From Spinacia oleracea (lineage: Eukaryota > Streptophyta > Magnoliopsida > Caryophyllales > Amaranthaceae): a DNA stretch of 64,000 bases. The position numbers and the translations under genes are program-made. Every line of letters starts with the position of its first letter. Within the stretch, counting starts at the first letter, position 1. This document shows, one piece after another, positions 11,001 to 22,330 of the stretch. The stretch lies in assembly GCF_020520425.1 (NCBI RefSeq), contig NC_079492.1, forward strand, positions 144,925,861 through 144,989,860. The letters run 5' to 3'. A model generated the notes under the pieces. That model was not told where the DNA came from. It searched no databases and worked only from the letters and a program-made list of their open reading frames with translations.

Positions 11001-11189
11001 ATTGTTACATACATTATGGTCTTGTAGCCGCTGTAGGGGTTGCACTGTCAATGGTTTAAATACTGAAAATTTGTTCGCGTGGTGTATGTACTAAAAGATG
11101 TTGTACGAGGTGTAGAGTCATGTGCTTTTTTTTTTTGGGTGAAAAAGGAGTAACATTGACTATTTCAAAAGATTCATAATTTTTTTTGG

Positions 11190-11985
11190 TGGAATGGGAA
11201 ACACCCTAATTACATTCAACTCCGCATCTGCAATTCTACAACACTTCGGAAGAGCATCAGGAAGACCATTATTTCCACTCCTGGAGTATGCGGTACTAGG
11301 CCTGGAACTTCTGCAGCAGCTCCCTGCATTCATTTAGGACATTTGCATATTTGTTAGGGGTAGGAGTTTCACAAGAGAAATTGCGTTCTGACAATCGGAG
11401 AAGAGAGTGATATAAGCAGCTATGTTATTCTTTGCTAGGAGAACTCCCTCTTTAATGCTTAGTAATGCAGCATGAAGTGGGTCTATAGCAAAGGTTTTAT
11501 TGCCCGCGCCAAAAATCCAGTTCTCATGATTATCTCGCAGAACAGTAGCAATACCAACATGATTAGTTGGGTAGTGGTGATTGTGTGGGGGGGATGGGAA
11601 GAAGGGGGGTGGAGGTGGGTGATAGGGCCATTTGCATGGATGAAACTCATAGCTAGGCAGGCTGATTTATCCATTGTGGTTTCCCGGTACTTTTTAAGAT
11701 AAAATCATTACGTTTTTTCCAGATTTGGTAGCAAGGAAGAAGAAACAACACCTCCCACTTCAAAGTTCAAACCTCTAACTACTATAGGGCTAATCATGTT
11801 GGTTCTCAACCAAGATCTTAAGGTTCCAAGTTTGAGGTTCCCATCAATAGGTGAGGCATTCCACACCTCTATTGCACATGAACAATCTCTAACAAAGCCA
11901 TTGTCTTTGTTGTTCAGAATTGTTTTTTTACAAAGACTTGTTGTGAGCCAAACTTTTATTCTTGTTTTAACTCTTTGAAGTCATA
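11190..11985 (-). pseudogene. LINE-type RNase H-like (RVT_3) fragment
   Basis: Reading the minus strand from about 11540 down gives LRDNHENWIFGAG, then DPLHAALLSIKEGVLLAKNN, then TLFSDCQNAISLV, and after frame changes SRSGNNGLPDALPK. This is the pattern of the plant RVT_3/RNase H-like domain found at the C-terminus of LINE reverse transcriptases and in related host proteins (RD..G.W, A..EA....A, .DC...., R..N..AD.LA). Stops and frame changes break it. Upstream on the minus strand, 11985-11700 reads like the linker before this domain. It is a non-functional relic. Confidence 0.6.
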
Positions 11986-12151
11986 TTGCTTTAATTATTT
12001 AGCATAATATAATCATCTATAAAAAGCGCATGTTCAGTTTCACTTTTCTTTGTTACAAGTATAATTATTGATAGGGGTACCATAGTCAAGCTACATTACA
12101 AAATCCGAAGTTAAATAATCAAAAGCTTGGGAAATCTGTTTGTTCATTTAG

Positions 12152-12943
12152 GGTGTGTTCTCTTCAACTTATAGGACCTTAAATTATCTGAACTTATCTA
12201 AATTGAACTTAACTGAACTTATAGAACCTTACTTAACTTATAGGAACTTATAGAACCTTATTTAACTTATAGGAACTTATAGGACCTTATTTAACTTATA
12301 GGACCGTATAAGACCTTATAGGAACTTATAGGACCTTATTTAACTTATAGGACCGTATAAGACCTTAAATAACTTATAGGACCTTATAATACCTTATTAG
12401 ACTCTATTTAAAGTTTATTAGATTATTACTAAACTTTTAACCATTGGAATATTGATAATAGTTGATTGCAAATATTAATGCATTGATGTAAATAAGTAAT
12501 ATTATGATTATTTGCGTCTCACCAAAAAGTTCGTCCATAGATTTGTGATGTGCACGTAATTTTATAAGTGCTCATTAAGTTTTTCCCTTATAATTATAAT
12601 TATATTGATAGTAATTAATAATAACATATTATTTAATACTTACGTATCATTGATAATTATTATCATCAATTAGTAACCACAAATTATTTAATATAATAAT
12701 ATAAATATGATTTATTTAATATAACGACGCAAATAATCATAATATTACAGTGTATTTAAGACCTTATTGGAACGTATAAGACCTTATTGAAACTTATAGG
12801 AACTTATAGAAACTTATAAGACCTCATTGAAACATATAGGAACTTATAAAACCTTATTTAACTTATAGGACCTTATTTAACTTATCTGAACTTATAAGAC
12901 CTGAAAATAAGGTCCTATAATGAAGAGAACAAGGCCTTAATAT
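12152..12943. mobile_element. Tourist/Harbinger-like MITE filled with aacttataggacctta repeats
   Basis: The ends gggtgtgttctcttc and gaagagaacaaggcc are inverted copies. Both are flanked by TTA, the PIF/Harbinger target duplication. The interior (12160-12420 and 12755-12925) consists of many imperfect copies of a roughly 16-base aacttataggacctta unit in one orientation, separated by a non-repetitive AT-rich core. No ORF. Confidence 0.65.
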
Positions 12944-12991
12944 GTAGTAACATAGTTAAAACATCTACGGAGTATTATAAATCTAAACCTT

Positions 12992-13175
12992 GGGTAGTCT
13001 GTCTCATTGTTACCTAATTCACTAATCCCTTGTGAACCGTGAACCAAAAAAGGTGAATTATAACATTAAAGTGTTACATTTTGGCCTAATTTAACAAATT
13101 AGGTAGTGAATTGTGATCCCGTACCCAATTCTTACCCAATCTCACACTAGTGAATAGGTAACAATGATCTGTTTG
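12992..13175. mobile_element. Small palindromic MITE
   Basis: tctgtctcattgttacctaa near the left end is repeated inverted as ttgttacctattcactag near the right end; the core is short and AT-rich. The same 16-mer, ctgtttgttcatttag, lies at 12136-12151 and 13169-13184 and brackets this MITE plus the preceding one. Confidence 0.45.
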
Positions 13176-13232
13176 TTCATTTAGTTTGTAACGTTCAGAG
13201 GTAACATGGCTGATCTGATTTTGATAGTTTTG

Positions 13233-13511
13233 TGTTAGGGGTCAATTAATATAATGTTGACCTGTTGACTTTTAACAAGTAGTCAGTTTTTGGAGGGAAA
13301 TGTTATGTAACTAACTTTCATAACAGAATACATTTTCTGTTAGAATTAGTTACTTTACTCAGCTGTCATTTAGCTTAGATGACAGTCATCTAAATGTATA
13401 AATAAGCATGATCCATGCTTTGTATGAAATCATCAAAGAAAATAATAAATTTCTCTTTCTCTCTCATCCCATATTCTTCCTACTTAGTTACTACTTGCCC
13501 TTACTGTAACA
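13233..13511 (+). repeat. 5' LTR of the chromovirus
   Basis: Begins tgttaggggtcaatt and ends tactgtaaca, followed by one T and the primer site. Contains aaatgtataaataagcatg (13394-13412) with a TATA-like tataaata, likely the element's promoter. Confidence 0.88.
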
Positions 13512-13512
13512 T

Positions 13513-13524
13513 TGGTATCAGAGC
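13513..13524 (+). other. Primer-binding site, tRNA-iMet type
   Basis: tggtatcagagc is the classic complement of the 3' end of initiator tRNA-Met used by many plant LTR retrotransposons. It sits one base after the LTR. Confidence 0.93.
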
Positions 13525-13731
13525 CAAGATCCGTTGCTGCTTGAATCTCTATATTCCGCCATTGTTAGAGCTTCAAACCCAGTTCTGCACATCAAGTGTT
13601 TGATATTTTGTCAAACTAAAAAAATCACATCAGAAACCAACTGTGGGATTCTGAGAGTAGTCACAGTTGGGCAAATTGATTCTTTGAATTCCTAAAAGCT
13701 GGCGCCAGCAATTACTAAGAAAGTATCTGCC

Positions 13732-15381
13732 ATGGAGGAGCAGTTGAGGATCCAAGAAGAAAAATGGGCAGAACAACAAGCTCAGAATAAATTTCTGCAA
13801 GATTCAGTGGGAGAGATGATGATTTCTCTCCAAGAAATGAATGGAAGGCTGAAGGAAGCTGAGGACAAGAGGAACACTGATTCTCCAAGTTCATCTTCTT
13901 CCTCCAAAAATGGATCACAGAGTGATGGATTCACTTCTCCCAGAATCCGGGGGTATGTTCCTAAACTGGACTTTCCAAAATTTGATGGAACTAATCCAAG
14001 AATGTGGATTAAAAAATGCAACAAATATTTTAAACTGTGTAAAATTGAAGATGAACAGAAAGTTGATCTTGCTAGTTTGAACATGATAGACAAAGCAGAA
14101 AATTGGGTATCTAGTTACTTGACTGTTAGAAGGAATGTAGAGTGGACAGACTTTATTGTAGACTTGTCAGCTAGATTCAGAGATGAAGTTAGTTGTAATG
14201 TGGTGGAGAAGTTTAATAGGCTGCAACAAACTGACTCAATTGAAGGTTATATTGATGAGTTTGAGGACCTAAGATCTGTAATGCTGCAACAGAATCACAT
14301 TTTACTTGATTCTTACTTTCTAGACAGCTTTATTAGTGGTCTTAAGGCAGCAGTCAAGCCTATGGTTAGGGCTTTTAAGCCAAGAACAGTAGCCGAAGCT
14401 ATTGACTATGCAAGGTATCAAGAAGAATCTTTGAGTGCAAGTCAGGTTAAAATCTCTAAAGGATCTGTTTCCAATTATTCTGTGGCCAACTCAGTAGGTG
14501 TAAACCCTGCATTTGTGAATTCCAAACCACCAATTCTACCTAATCCCACAACTAAATCAAACACCCAACCAAAGAGGCCTTATAAGTATATTCCTGTAGA
14601 TGTTAGACAAGAAAAAATTGCCAAGGGACTGTGTTATTACTGTGATCAACCCTATGATAGAAACCATAGATGCAACTTTAAAGAACCCCAACTATTCACT
14701 GTTGAGATTGCTGGGTCAGGGGTGAATGATGATAGTGAATTAGATGAGGATGATGATGTTTTCATGAGTATGACAAACAAGAACGAACCAGTAATTTCAG
14801 TCCATGCTTTGTCAGGAGGTCATACTTTTCAGACTATGAGAGTTAGAGGCATGGTGAATGGTTTACCCATACACATACTCATTGACTCTGGGAGTACACA
14901 TAACTTTCTGGATCTGACAGTGGCTACTAAATTAGGGTGTAAGATTGAGTCTACAAATACACAAGCTGTAACAGTAGCTGATGGGAATCACATTTCTTGC
15001 CAACACAAGTGTGAATCTCTAAAGTGGACTATGCAAGGAAAGCAGTTTTCTGCTGATGTCATGTTGATCTCCTTGGGATCTTGTGATATGGTATTGGGAG
15101 TTCAGTGGTTAGCAACTTTAGGGTCCACATGCTGGGATTTTCAGAAGTTGTTGATGGAATTCTTGATTGATGGTGAAAAATACAAACTGAAAGGAATGCC
15201 ACCCAAGAAAATCAAGGTGATTGAGGGTAGTCCATCAGTGAAGATGTTGGAAGGAGCAGCTCACCTATGTTTATTACAGGTGATAGACACTTGTACTGAT
15301 GTTGAACATATAACTCTCCATTCCTTAGAATACAATGATGCTGAAATAGCCATACAAACTCAGATTAGTGATCTCAAGTAG
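13732..15381 (+). pseudogene. Gag-protease part of chromovirus polyprotein
   Basis: Starts at ATG in a good context (gccATGg). Residues about 1-60 form a charged coiled coil. About 70-240 is the retrotransposon gag domain (VPKLDFPKFDGTNPRMWIKK). About residue 300 has the modified zinc knuckle CYYCDQPYDRNHRC (C..C, H.C) used by chromoviruses. Near residue 383 comes the aspartic protease motif LIDSGSTHNFLD. The frame ends at TAG 15379-15381, yet the same frame continues directly into reverse transcriptase. The stop therefore interrupts what is normally one polyprotein. It is probably a point mutation, though stop readthrough cannot be excluded. Confidence 0.88.
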
Positions 15382-16377
15382 AAGTATAGGAAGGTTTTTG
15401 AAGATCCAACTACACTACGTCCTCATAGAGGAGTGTTTGACCATAGAATTCCATTGGAAACAGGTGCAGGCCCTGTTAATATAAGACCCTATAGATATCC
15501 TCTTAAGCAAAGGGATATTATTGAGCAGTTAATTCAAGAGATGTTGGAGAGGGGAATCATTCAAAACAGTTCCAGCCCTTTTGCATCCCCTGTAGTTTTG
15601 GTTGGAAAGAAGGATGGGACTTGGAGGATGTGTGTGGACTATAGAGAGTTGAATAAAAGAACTGTGAAGGACAAGTTTCCTATACCTGTTATTGATGAAT
15701 TGATAGATGAATTAGCAGGTGCTAAGATCTTCACTAAACTGGATTTAAGAGCAGGATACCATCAGCTTAGAGTTCATAATGATGATGTCTTCAAAACTGC
15801 ATTTAAAACTCACACTGGACATTATGAGTTCCTGGTAATGCCTTTTGGCCTTACTAATGCCCCAGCTTCATTCCAGGGGTGGATGAATGATGTGTTTAGG
15901 CCTTTGTTAAGGAGATGTGTATTAGTGTTCTTTGATGATATCTTGGTATACAACAGTAGTGTAGAAGAGCATCTGAAACATTTGGAGGAGGTATTCAGAT
16001 TGATGGAACACCATATGATGGCAGCAAAAGACAACAAATGCATCTTTGCCACTAACAAGGTGGAGTACTTAGGCCATTTCATTTCTGATAAGGGAGTGGA
16101 AACTGACCCCAAGAAAATAGCTGTTGTTTCTAGTTGGCCTATTCCTGCTTCAGTAAAAGAATTGAGAAGCTTCCTAGGGTTAGCAGGTTACTATAGGAAG
16201 TTTGTCAGAAATTATGCTATTATTAGTAAAGAGCTGACTAATCTCCTCAAGAAAGGAACATTTGCTTGGAATGACAAAGCACAAGTGGCTTTTGAATCTC
16301 TTAAATTGGCTTTAACTACTGCACCTGTTCTAGCAGTTCCAGATTTTACTCAGCTTTTTGTATTGGTGCTGTATTGA
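15382..16377 (+). pseudogene. Reverse transcriptase part of chromovirus polyprotein
   Basis: Continues in the frame of gag after the TAG; the region right after the stop (KYRKVFEDPTTLRPHRG) is the usual linker before RT. RT motifs are all visible: VLVGKKDGTWRMCVDYRELN, TKLDLRAGYHQ, VMPFGLTNAPASFQ, and FFDDILVY with the catalytic Asp pair near 15930. The connection domain follows (LRSFLGLAGYYRKFV). The frame ends at 16375-16377. There the sequence jumps from QLFV straight to the GAVLMQQG part of RNase H, so a short segment holding the first catalytic Asp motif (ETDAS in relatives) has been lost, with a frame change. Confidence 0.9.
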
Positions 16378-17612
16378 TGCAGCAAGGGCATCCTTTAGCC
16401 TTCATCAGCAGATCTTTGGGCCCTAAATGGCAAAAGTTATCAGTTTATGAAAAAGAGTTGTTAGCAATAGTGTTTGCAGTCCAGAAGTGGGAACAATACT
16501 TGGTGGCTGGTCACTTTGTTATTAGAACAGACCAGAAAAGTCTTAAGTGGCTTCTTCAGCAGAAAATCTCAACTCCATTCCAACAATTCTGGCTGTCTAA
16601 ATTAATGGGTTTTGACTATGAAATTCAGTACAAGTGTGGAAAAGAGAACATAGCAGCAGATGCATTGTCAAGGGTACAAGGTTCAGAAATATTGTGTATG
16701 GCTGTCTCTGTGATATCTTCTGATGTAGTGGATTTAATAAAGACCAGTTATGTTTCTGATGATAACATTCAGAACATAGTCTCCCAGTTGCAGCAAGGGG
16801 TGGTAGTTGCCAACTTCAGACTTCAAGATGGGTTGCTAAGGAGGAAAGATAAACTGGTTATTGGTACAGATGAGAATCTGAGAACTAAGTTACTTACTTG
16901 GCACCATGCTTCACCTGAGTGTGGACACTCAGGAAGGGATATAACCTTGAAGAAAATGAAGAATTTGTTTTACTGGAAAGGCATGACAAGGGATGTTAGA
17001 CAGTTTGTGAAGAACTGTATCATTTGCCAAGTTTCCAAGTATGATACAGCAGCAAAACCTGGACTTTTGCAGCCTTTACCTATTCCAGAAGAGGTATGGA
17101 TGGACATTTCCATGGATTTTATTGGGGGGTTACCCAAGTCAAATGGGAAGGAGGTTATTTTGGTGGTTGTGGACAGACTCAGTAAATATGCACACTTTAT
17201 GCCTTTGTCACACCCCTATTCAGCTATTCAAGTTGCTCAAGCTTACCTAGACAATGTATTCAAGTTACATGGGTGGCCAAAGAGTATAGTCAGTGATAGG
17301 GATACCATATGCTTGAGTCAATTCTGGAAAGGGTTGTTTTCACTTCATGGTACTGAATTCATGCTTTCATCTGCTTACCACCCTGAAACTGATGGTCAAA
17401 CAGAGGTAGTAAACAGATGCCTAGAGACATATTTGAGGTGTATGTGTGGAGAAAAGCCTAAGGAATGGAGTATGTGGCTTCCTTTGGCAGAATGGTGGTA
17501 CAATACACACTTTCATTCTGCCATTCAGCTAACCCTTACGAAGTGGTTTACAATCAGCCACCTCCTTTACATCTCCCTTATTTGCCGGGTGAATCTACCA
17601 TTGAGGTTGTAG
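16374..17612 (+). pseudogene. RNase H and integrase part of chromovirus polyprotein
   Basis: Begins inside RNase H (QQGHPLAFISRSLGP, YEKELLAIVFAVQKW, IRTDQKSLKWLL, GKENIAADALSR). The first RNase H catalytic Asp is missing. Integrase follows with an HHCC zinc module (H908-type spacing: HHASPECGHSGRD...CIICQVSK) and the DDE core (MDISMDFIGG, IVSDRD, YHPETDGQTEVVN). The true frame is lost near 17530, inside the sequence after WYNTHFHSAIQLT. The last 20 or so codons of this frame are read-through of the shift and not real protein. Confidence 0.9.
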
Positions 17613-18157
17613 ATAGGAGTATGACAAGAAGGGAAAATATGCTCACTCTCATTAAGTTCCACTTACTGAGAGCTCAGAACAGAATGAAGGTTCAAACTGA
17701 TAAACACAGAACTGACAGGACTTTTGATGTTGGTGATTGGGTATTATTGAAGCTTCAACCTTACAGGCAATCTACTGTTCAGATTAGAAGCAATCAGAAA
17801 TTAGCTCCCAAGTACTATGGACCTTTCCAAGTACTAGCTGTTATTGGGAAAGTAGCTTACAAGATTAATCTACCATCTACCAGTTTGATTCACAATGTTT
17901 TCCATGTCTCTCAACTCAAGAGATTCCATGGCACTTTACCCTGTGCAACTCAAGTCCCTGAGTGGCTACAAGGACAAGGACAGGAAGCTGATTTAGTGAT
18001 TCAACCTGAATACATTCTGAATAAACGCACTGTTAAATTCCAGAATAGAGCACAGGTGCAGTATTTGGTACAATGGGAGAATTTCCCTAGTCATGAAGCT
18101 AGCTGGGAAGGGTCTGAAGATTTTGAAAGAAGATTTCCTAATTTCCCTATTCCTTGA
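17530..18157 (+). pseudogene. Integrase C-terminus and chromodomain of chromovirus polyprotein
   Basis: After a one-base frameshift the sequence resumes as PYEVVYNQPPPLHLPYLPGE, then the integrase C-terminal GPY-like module (GDWVLLKLQPYRQ, KLAPKYYGPFQVL, VFHVSQLKRFHG). A chromodomain follows at the end (PEYILNKR...QYLVQWENFPSHEASWE). The stop is TGA 18155-18157. In chromoviruses this chromodomain steers integration towards particular chromatin. Confidence 0.9.
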
Positions 18158-18205
18158 TTACTGTCACAACAGACTTGAGGCAAGTCTTTTTGAAGGGGGG
18201 AGGTA

Positions 18206-18482
18206 TGTTAGGGGTCAATTAATATAATGTTGACCTGTTGACTTTTAACAAGTAGTCAGTTTTGGAGGGAAATGTTATGTAACTAACTTTCATAACAGAA
18301 TACATTTTCTGTTAGAATTAGTTACTTTACTCAGCTGTCATTTAGCCTCAGCTGTCATTTAGCTTAGATGACAGTCATCTAAATGTATAAAAAAGCATGA
18401 TCCATGCTTTGTATGAAATCATCAAAGAAAATAAGAAATTTCTCTTTCTCTCTCATCCCATATTCTTCCTACTTAGTTACTA
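18206..18482 (+). repeat. 3' LTR of the chromovirus, altered end
   Basis: Starts tgttagggg directly after the purine tract and follows the 5' LTR closely. It contains a 17-base duplication (ctcagctgtcatttagc twice, near 18330-18363). After ttagttacta (18473-18482) it departs from the 5' LTR. The following tacagtaaggg is the inverted form of cccttactgta in the 5' LTR end. Confidence 0.85.
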
Positions 18483-20340
18483 TACAGTAAGGGTTGCCTA
18501 AAAATTGTATTCTAAGGAATGGAGACCACCTAAAATTTAATGCTATTGCCTTCTGCTGTTGGGTGTTGGCGTTATTGCTATCCCTTGTAATATCTGGTGG
18601 TTTGACTAAATTTCTTGCGATATTTACTTCTGTAAATGGTGTGTTTAACGCAGGCATATTTATCCATCTTGCTAAAAAAAAGGGTACAAGAGTTGCAAGG
18701 TCCAATCATGAAATAAGATCTTTTCAATCAACTTTGAAGTAGGATCATGAAAGATTTATTGCAAAAACTATACATGACTTTTGTTATTTGAAGGTTCTTG
18801 GCAGAGGTCATGAAAAGCCTTTCAAGTTTAGGCTTTGCTACTTCTTTGACATATTTAGGACAACAACTTCTCTTTGCGTCTTATATTTCTTTCATAGATC
18901 CCCTTTGGATTTTTTTTCCCCAGTTCATGCATGTTTTTGCATCATACTGAGTAGAAATAGAGGCTGCACAACCGGGGACTATCCTAATGGCTGAGCCCGA
19001 TAACACACATTATTTTGAAGCTCTTGCAAAGTCTGGCTCTAAAGAAGCCTATCTGATGGCAGAAGATATATAATCAGGTTTAGATATATTAATAAGAGTC
19101 CAATTATGCAATGCAAGCTACAAGAAAACTTGATAAATGCATGAAAACTGTGAAGTAGAAAAACGCGGGAATATGGAAAAGATGATGGATACATACCACA
19201 GGTATTTCATCAGAAAATATGTAGCACGCCGATGTAATATATAGTCGCCATTGTTGGGCAAAGAGAGCAAGGTTGTAAACTACAGGGAGATAAAATGTAT
19301 TTTCAGATTATGCTTAATCCAGTTGTAATCCAACTGAAACAGTTGTTGAATTTTTCTCTGATTTGCTGGGGGGGTGATGGAGAAAAAAAGACTGAATGCC
19401 TGAATAATAGAGCTCCTGGTTGGTTTCTCAGAATTATGATTTGTTTTTACTTGCAAACAGGTTTTGGCTGGACAAATGGAGGTGTATCAGTGTCAATAGA
19501 AGAATTTGGATTTCCCCATGATAGAAAACATGATTGTTAATGAATTTGGAGCTGAAGGTCCGTTTGAGGTTGCTTCTTTATAAACAGTTGAAGACAATGT
19601 CACCATGGCAGCAATGACTGATTTCCATGAAAGCTGTTTGTGCTTTTCCCTTCTTCTAGTCTTCCAGTATTAACTGCTGAGCTGCTTTATGTTTCAAATT
19701 TGTTTATCTCTTACGCTAAAATCTACTTGTTTTCTTCTATGCTGCTTATTTTTTGAAACCATATAAGTTAATGTTAGCATCAACAATTGTCAATGTGGAT
19801 CCAGTTGAGTAACCATGAACTTAAACCTCTGAGGTTTGTTACTAATTTCCAATGATAGAAGCACTTTGTAGCTTCTTTTGTTCACTGGTAATTCAGGGTG
19901 TTTATGCCCTTCTTTTTGTACGTAAATGACTTCATATTAGGTTGCCAAATATATTGATGCATCAATCACTGCAAAGTATTTATTTTGCTTGCTTTGCTTT
20001 GACCTATTAGTGCATCAACTATGAGAAAACTTTGACATTTTGCTACATAATACGATACACTTCACATTTCACCCCCCTAAAATGTTTGTCCAACAATAAT
20101 AATGAAAATTTTAAGCATTTATATGTTTATAGTTGTCTACCTGCTTTCACATTGTATAGGATACCAACAATGTTGACAATACAAATATCATGCATCATGC
20201 TGCTATTGGTCTGAGAACCATCTGCATTTTTCTTATTTAGTTAACAATCGACCATTCATGTGATTTCATCAGTAACACTTTAAAATACTGTTGTATTCTG
20301 CATCTGATAAATATGCTAGTGCATGATATTTGCACTTTTG
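18483..20340 (+). other. Non-coding region with tail of a first degraded unit
   Basis: Short ORFs here (82 aa at 18494, 68 aa at 18788) look like chance frames and match no family I know. A stretch at 19566-19612 (gaggttgcttc...accatggcag) recurs near 21204-21250. This suggests it is the end of a first, mostly unrecognisable copy of the units described next. T-rich tracts and ...ag ends give a decayed-intron look. Confidence 0.4.
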
Positions 20341-20349
20341 GTCTTGAGT

Positions 20350-21260
20350 AATTCTGATAGAAACGAAACCAGCAGCAATAGCATTGTAGCTGCTACATTT
20401 ATGTACTATAAGAGTTCTGAATCTCTTTTCAGCAGAAAGAATTGGCCCAACCAGGAACTTGAACCTTTGGCAGGTCATTGGATTCCTCATTCCTTTTGTT
20501 TAACCTAGTTCCCTTGTTCTTTCCCTAGAAAGGTGCCTACTGACTTCTGGTCGACATACACGGAAAAAACATCAGAGATCTGTTGAGATACCTAGTCAAG
20601 TTTAATTAATAAGATCCTTTTCTCTGTTGCCTGTGGAGTGTGGACATGGCTAACTACCATATTGTTAGTGAATCGTGTAAATTTGGATTTCATTCTTTGT
20701 TGTTTGTTTCTTATTTATTGCATACGTTAAAACAGACCATAGAACATCTAATGCCCTAGCGGCTAGATATGCATAATCAATTCTACTGCCGCTACTCTGG
20801 TCAATACTCTTGAGTCTTGTCCGATAATGAGAATTTTCATAAGACCTGTATGTGTGGCTTCAAACAACTTATATCTATGGTCATCCACGTCCTACTACTT
20901 TAAACTAGTCTGATTATGAGATTGTGCAATTCTTCATTGTTTTGATACGTCAGTCGAGGAAATTATGGGAAGAATATGCTGCACCATCTGTGCCCACTGG
21001 TATACAACCAAAAAGGAGAAGCACTAATTATCTTCAAAATTGTCAAAAATACAGAAGTACTAGAGTATATTCCTTAATTCCCTGCATCATTTCTATCCAA
21101 CGTCATTAAGTATGATATATTATTGAACTGTATATGTACTATGCTTGTCTAGGAAGCATGTAGTCATTCCTGGTTTTCGTAAAGTCTATGGGTTTCAAGA
21201 ATTCAGGTTGCTTCTGTTTTCTAAGCAGTTAAAGACAATTTGGCACCATGGCAGAACAAG
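20350..21260 (+). repeat. Diverged duplicated unit B
   Basis: Shares a collinear series of blocks with 21630-22330: cagcagcaatag...agctgct (20370), cagaaagaatt (20433), tctggtcaatact (20797), and a long block beginning tcctactactttaaactag (20890-21130) that contains gaggaaattatgggaaga. Spacing differs by indels. The blocks are not an open frame. They could be exons of a dead gene family or a repeat of transposon origin. Confidence 0.6.
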
Positions 21261-21629
21261 AAAAGTGAGTACTGGGCTACTGGCCAATGGCCATGACATA
21301 TAGGCTTAGGCTGGAACAAAAGAAGAGCCTGTTTTATATCGTTTTTAAAAATCTTAAATTTTGTAGAATATTGAACTGTTTATTGAGATTTGAGAGGGCT
21401 AGGCTGTTAATTTTTTCTCCTAACTGAATAACTGTTAAAGTTTTGTACAAGTATATGTCCTTTATTCGTGTCAATACTTACGCAGATGTTATTCACCTGA
21501 TTAAAACACGTCTTCTAATAAATATTCATGTATGAAGAGGTCGAATTTGCTTGAGTTTCTTTTGTCTATGATATATTGATATAAGGAGTATAAGCCTTGA
21601 TGTGACTAGATGTTTATGTATGAATATTG

Positions 21630-22330
21630 ATAGAATCAACGCCTTCAGCAACAGGAATAGAGCTGCTGCTTACACTCAGATTACTTGAACTCTCATCAGA
21701 AAGAATTAGCATGACCCGAATTTAAACATATGACTGATCTTTACATTTTATGTGATCTGTTTCAACTGTCTGTGTACAAAAGTTCTTCATTCCCTTAGCT
21801 CTACTTTTTTTTCTGCCTGTTCTCCTTCAAAAGAGCTTGACCCTATTCTGGTCAATATGCAGGGACAATACCATGGATCAACTATTTCCTCAGCTATCAG
21901 ATATGCAAATCCATGCCACTGTTGCTAATCCAGGTATAATACTAAACTTTTGTCCTTTTTACGATAATTGCATGACATCGTAAGGCATAAATTAATTATA
22001 TATTCCTGCAAACAACAAATATTAATGCTAATCCTGCATTCCTACTACCTTAAACAAGTCTGATTATCAGACTGTCCAATATTTTTGTTACGTCAGTTGA
22101 GGAAATTATGGGAAGATATGCTGGACCATTTGTGCATTTGATATGCACTAATTATATGGAACCATAAAGTAGAAGCATTATAATTCAAATTTTGTCATAT
22201 TAAGAAGCGGAGCATATTCCTTGTATCGACGTAATTATATATATTTCCTGTCAATATCGGATTAGTGTACATATTTATCTAGACAGGTTGCTGATGTTCC
22301 TGTTTTCAATCTTCCAACAGGAGTCCTTAT
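21630..22330 (+). repeat. Diverged duplicated unit C
   Basis: Second copy of the blocks in unit B, in the same order: ttcagcaacaggaatag (21640), cagaaagaattag (21696), ttctggtcaatat (21848), tcctactaccttaaacaag (22040) and gaggaaattatgggaaga (22100). Between the third and fourth blocks, bases about 21861-21932 look like a small exon between ...gcag and gtat (MDQLFPQLSDMQIHATVANP), but no partner exon was found. Confidence 0.6.

Larger units (their letters stand above)
13233..18482 (+). mobile_element. Chromodomain Ty3/gypsy LTR retrotransposon (Reina-like), inactivated
   Basis: Short LTRs (about 279 bp), a tRNA-iMet primer site (tggtatcagagc, 13513-13524) and a purine tract (gaaggggggaggta, 18192-18205) frame a gag-pol region. 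Domain order is gag, zinc knuckle, protease, reverse transcriptase, RNase H, integrase, chromodomain. The short LTRs and the chromodomain point to the Reina chromovirus group; clade is inference. One in-frame TAG, one RNase H deletion and one integrase frameshift make it non-autonomous. The LTRs are very similar, so insertion and decay look recent. No target duplication is found, because the last bases of the 3' LTR are altered. Confidence 0.92.

Noticed and set aside
12160-12930. CRISPR-like or satellite array of aacttataggacctta
   Set aside because: Repeats are imperfect, spacing is irregular without unique spacers, and they lie inside a TTA-flanked MITE in a plant genome.
18494-18742. 82-aa hydrophobic ORF after the 3' LTR
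   Set aside because: No family resemblance, no conserved motif, and it sits in decayed repeat-like DNA.
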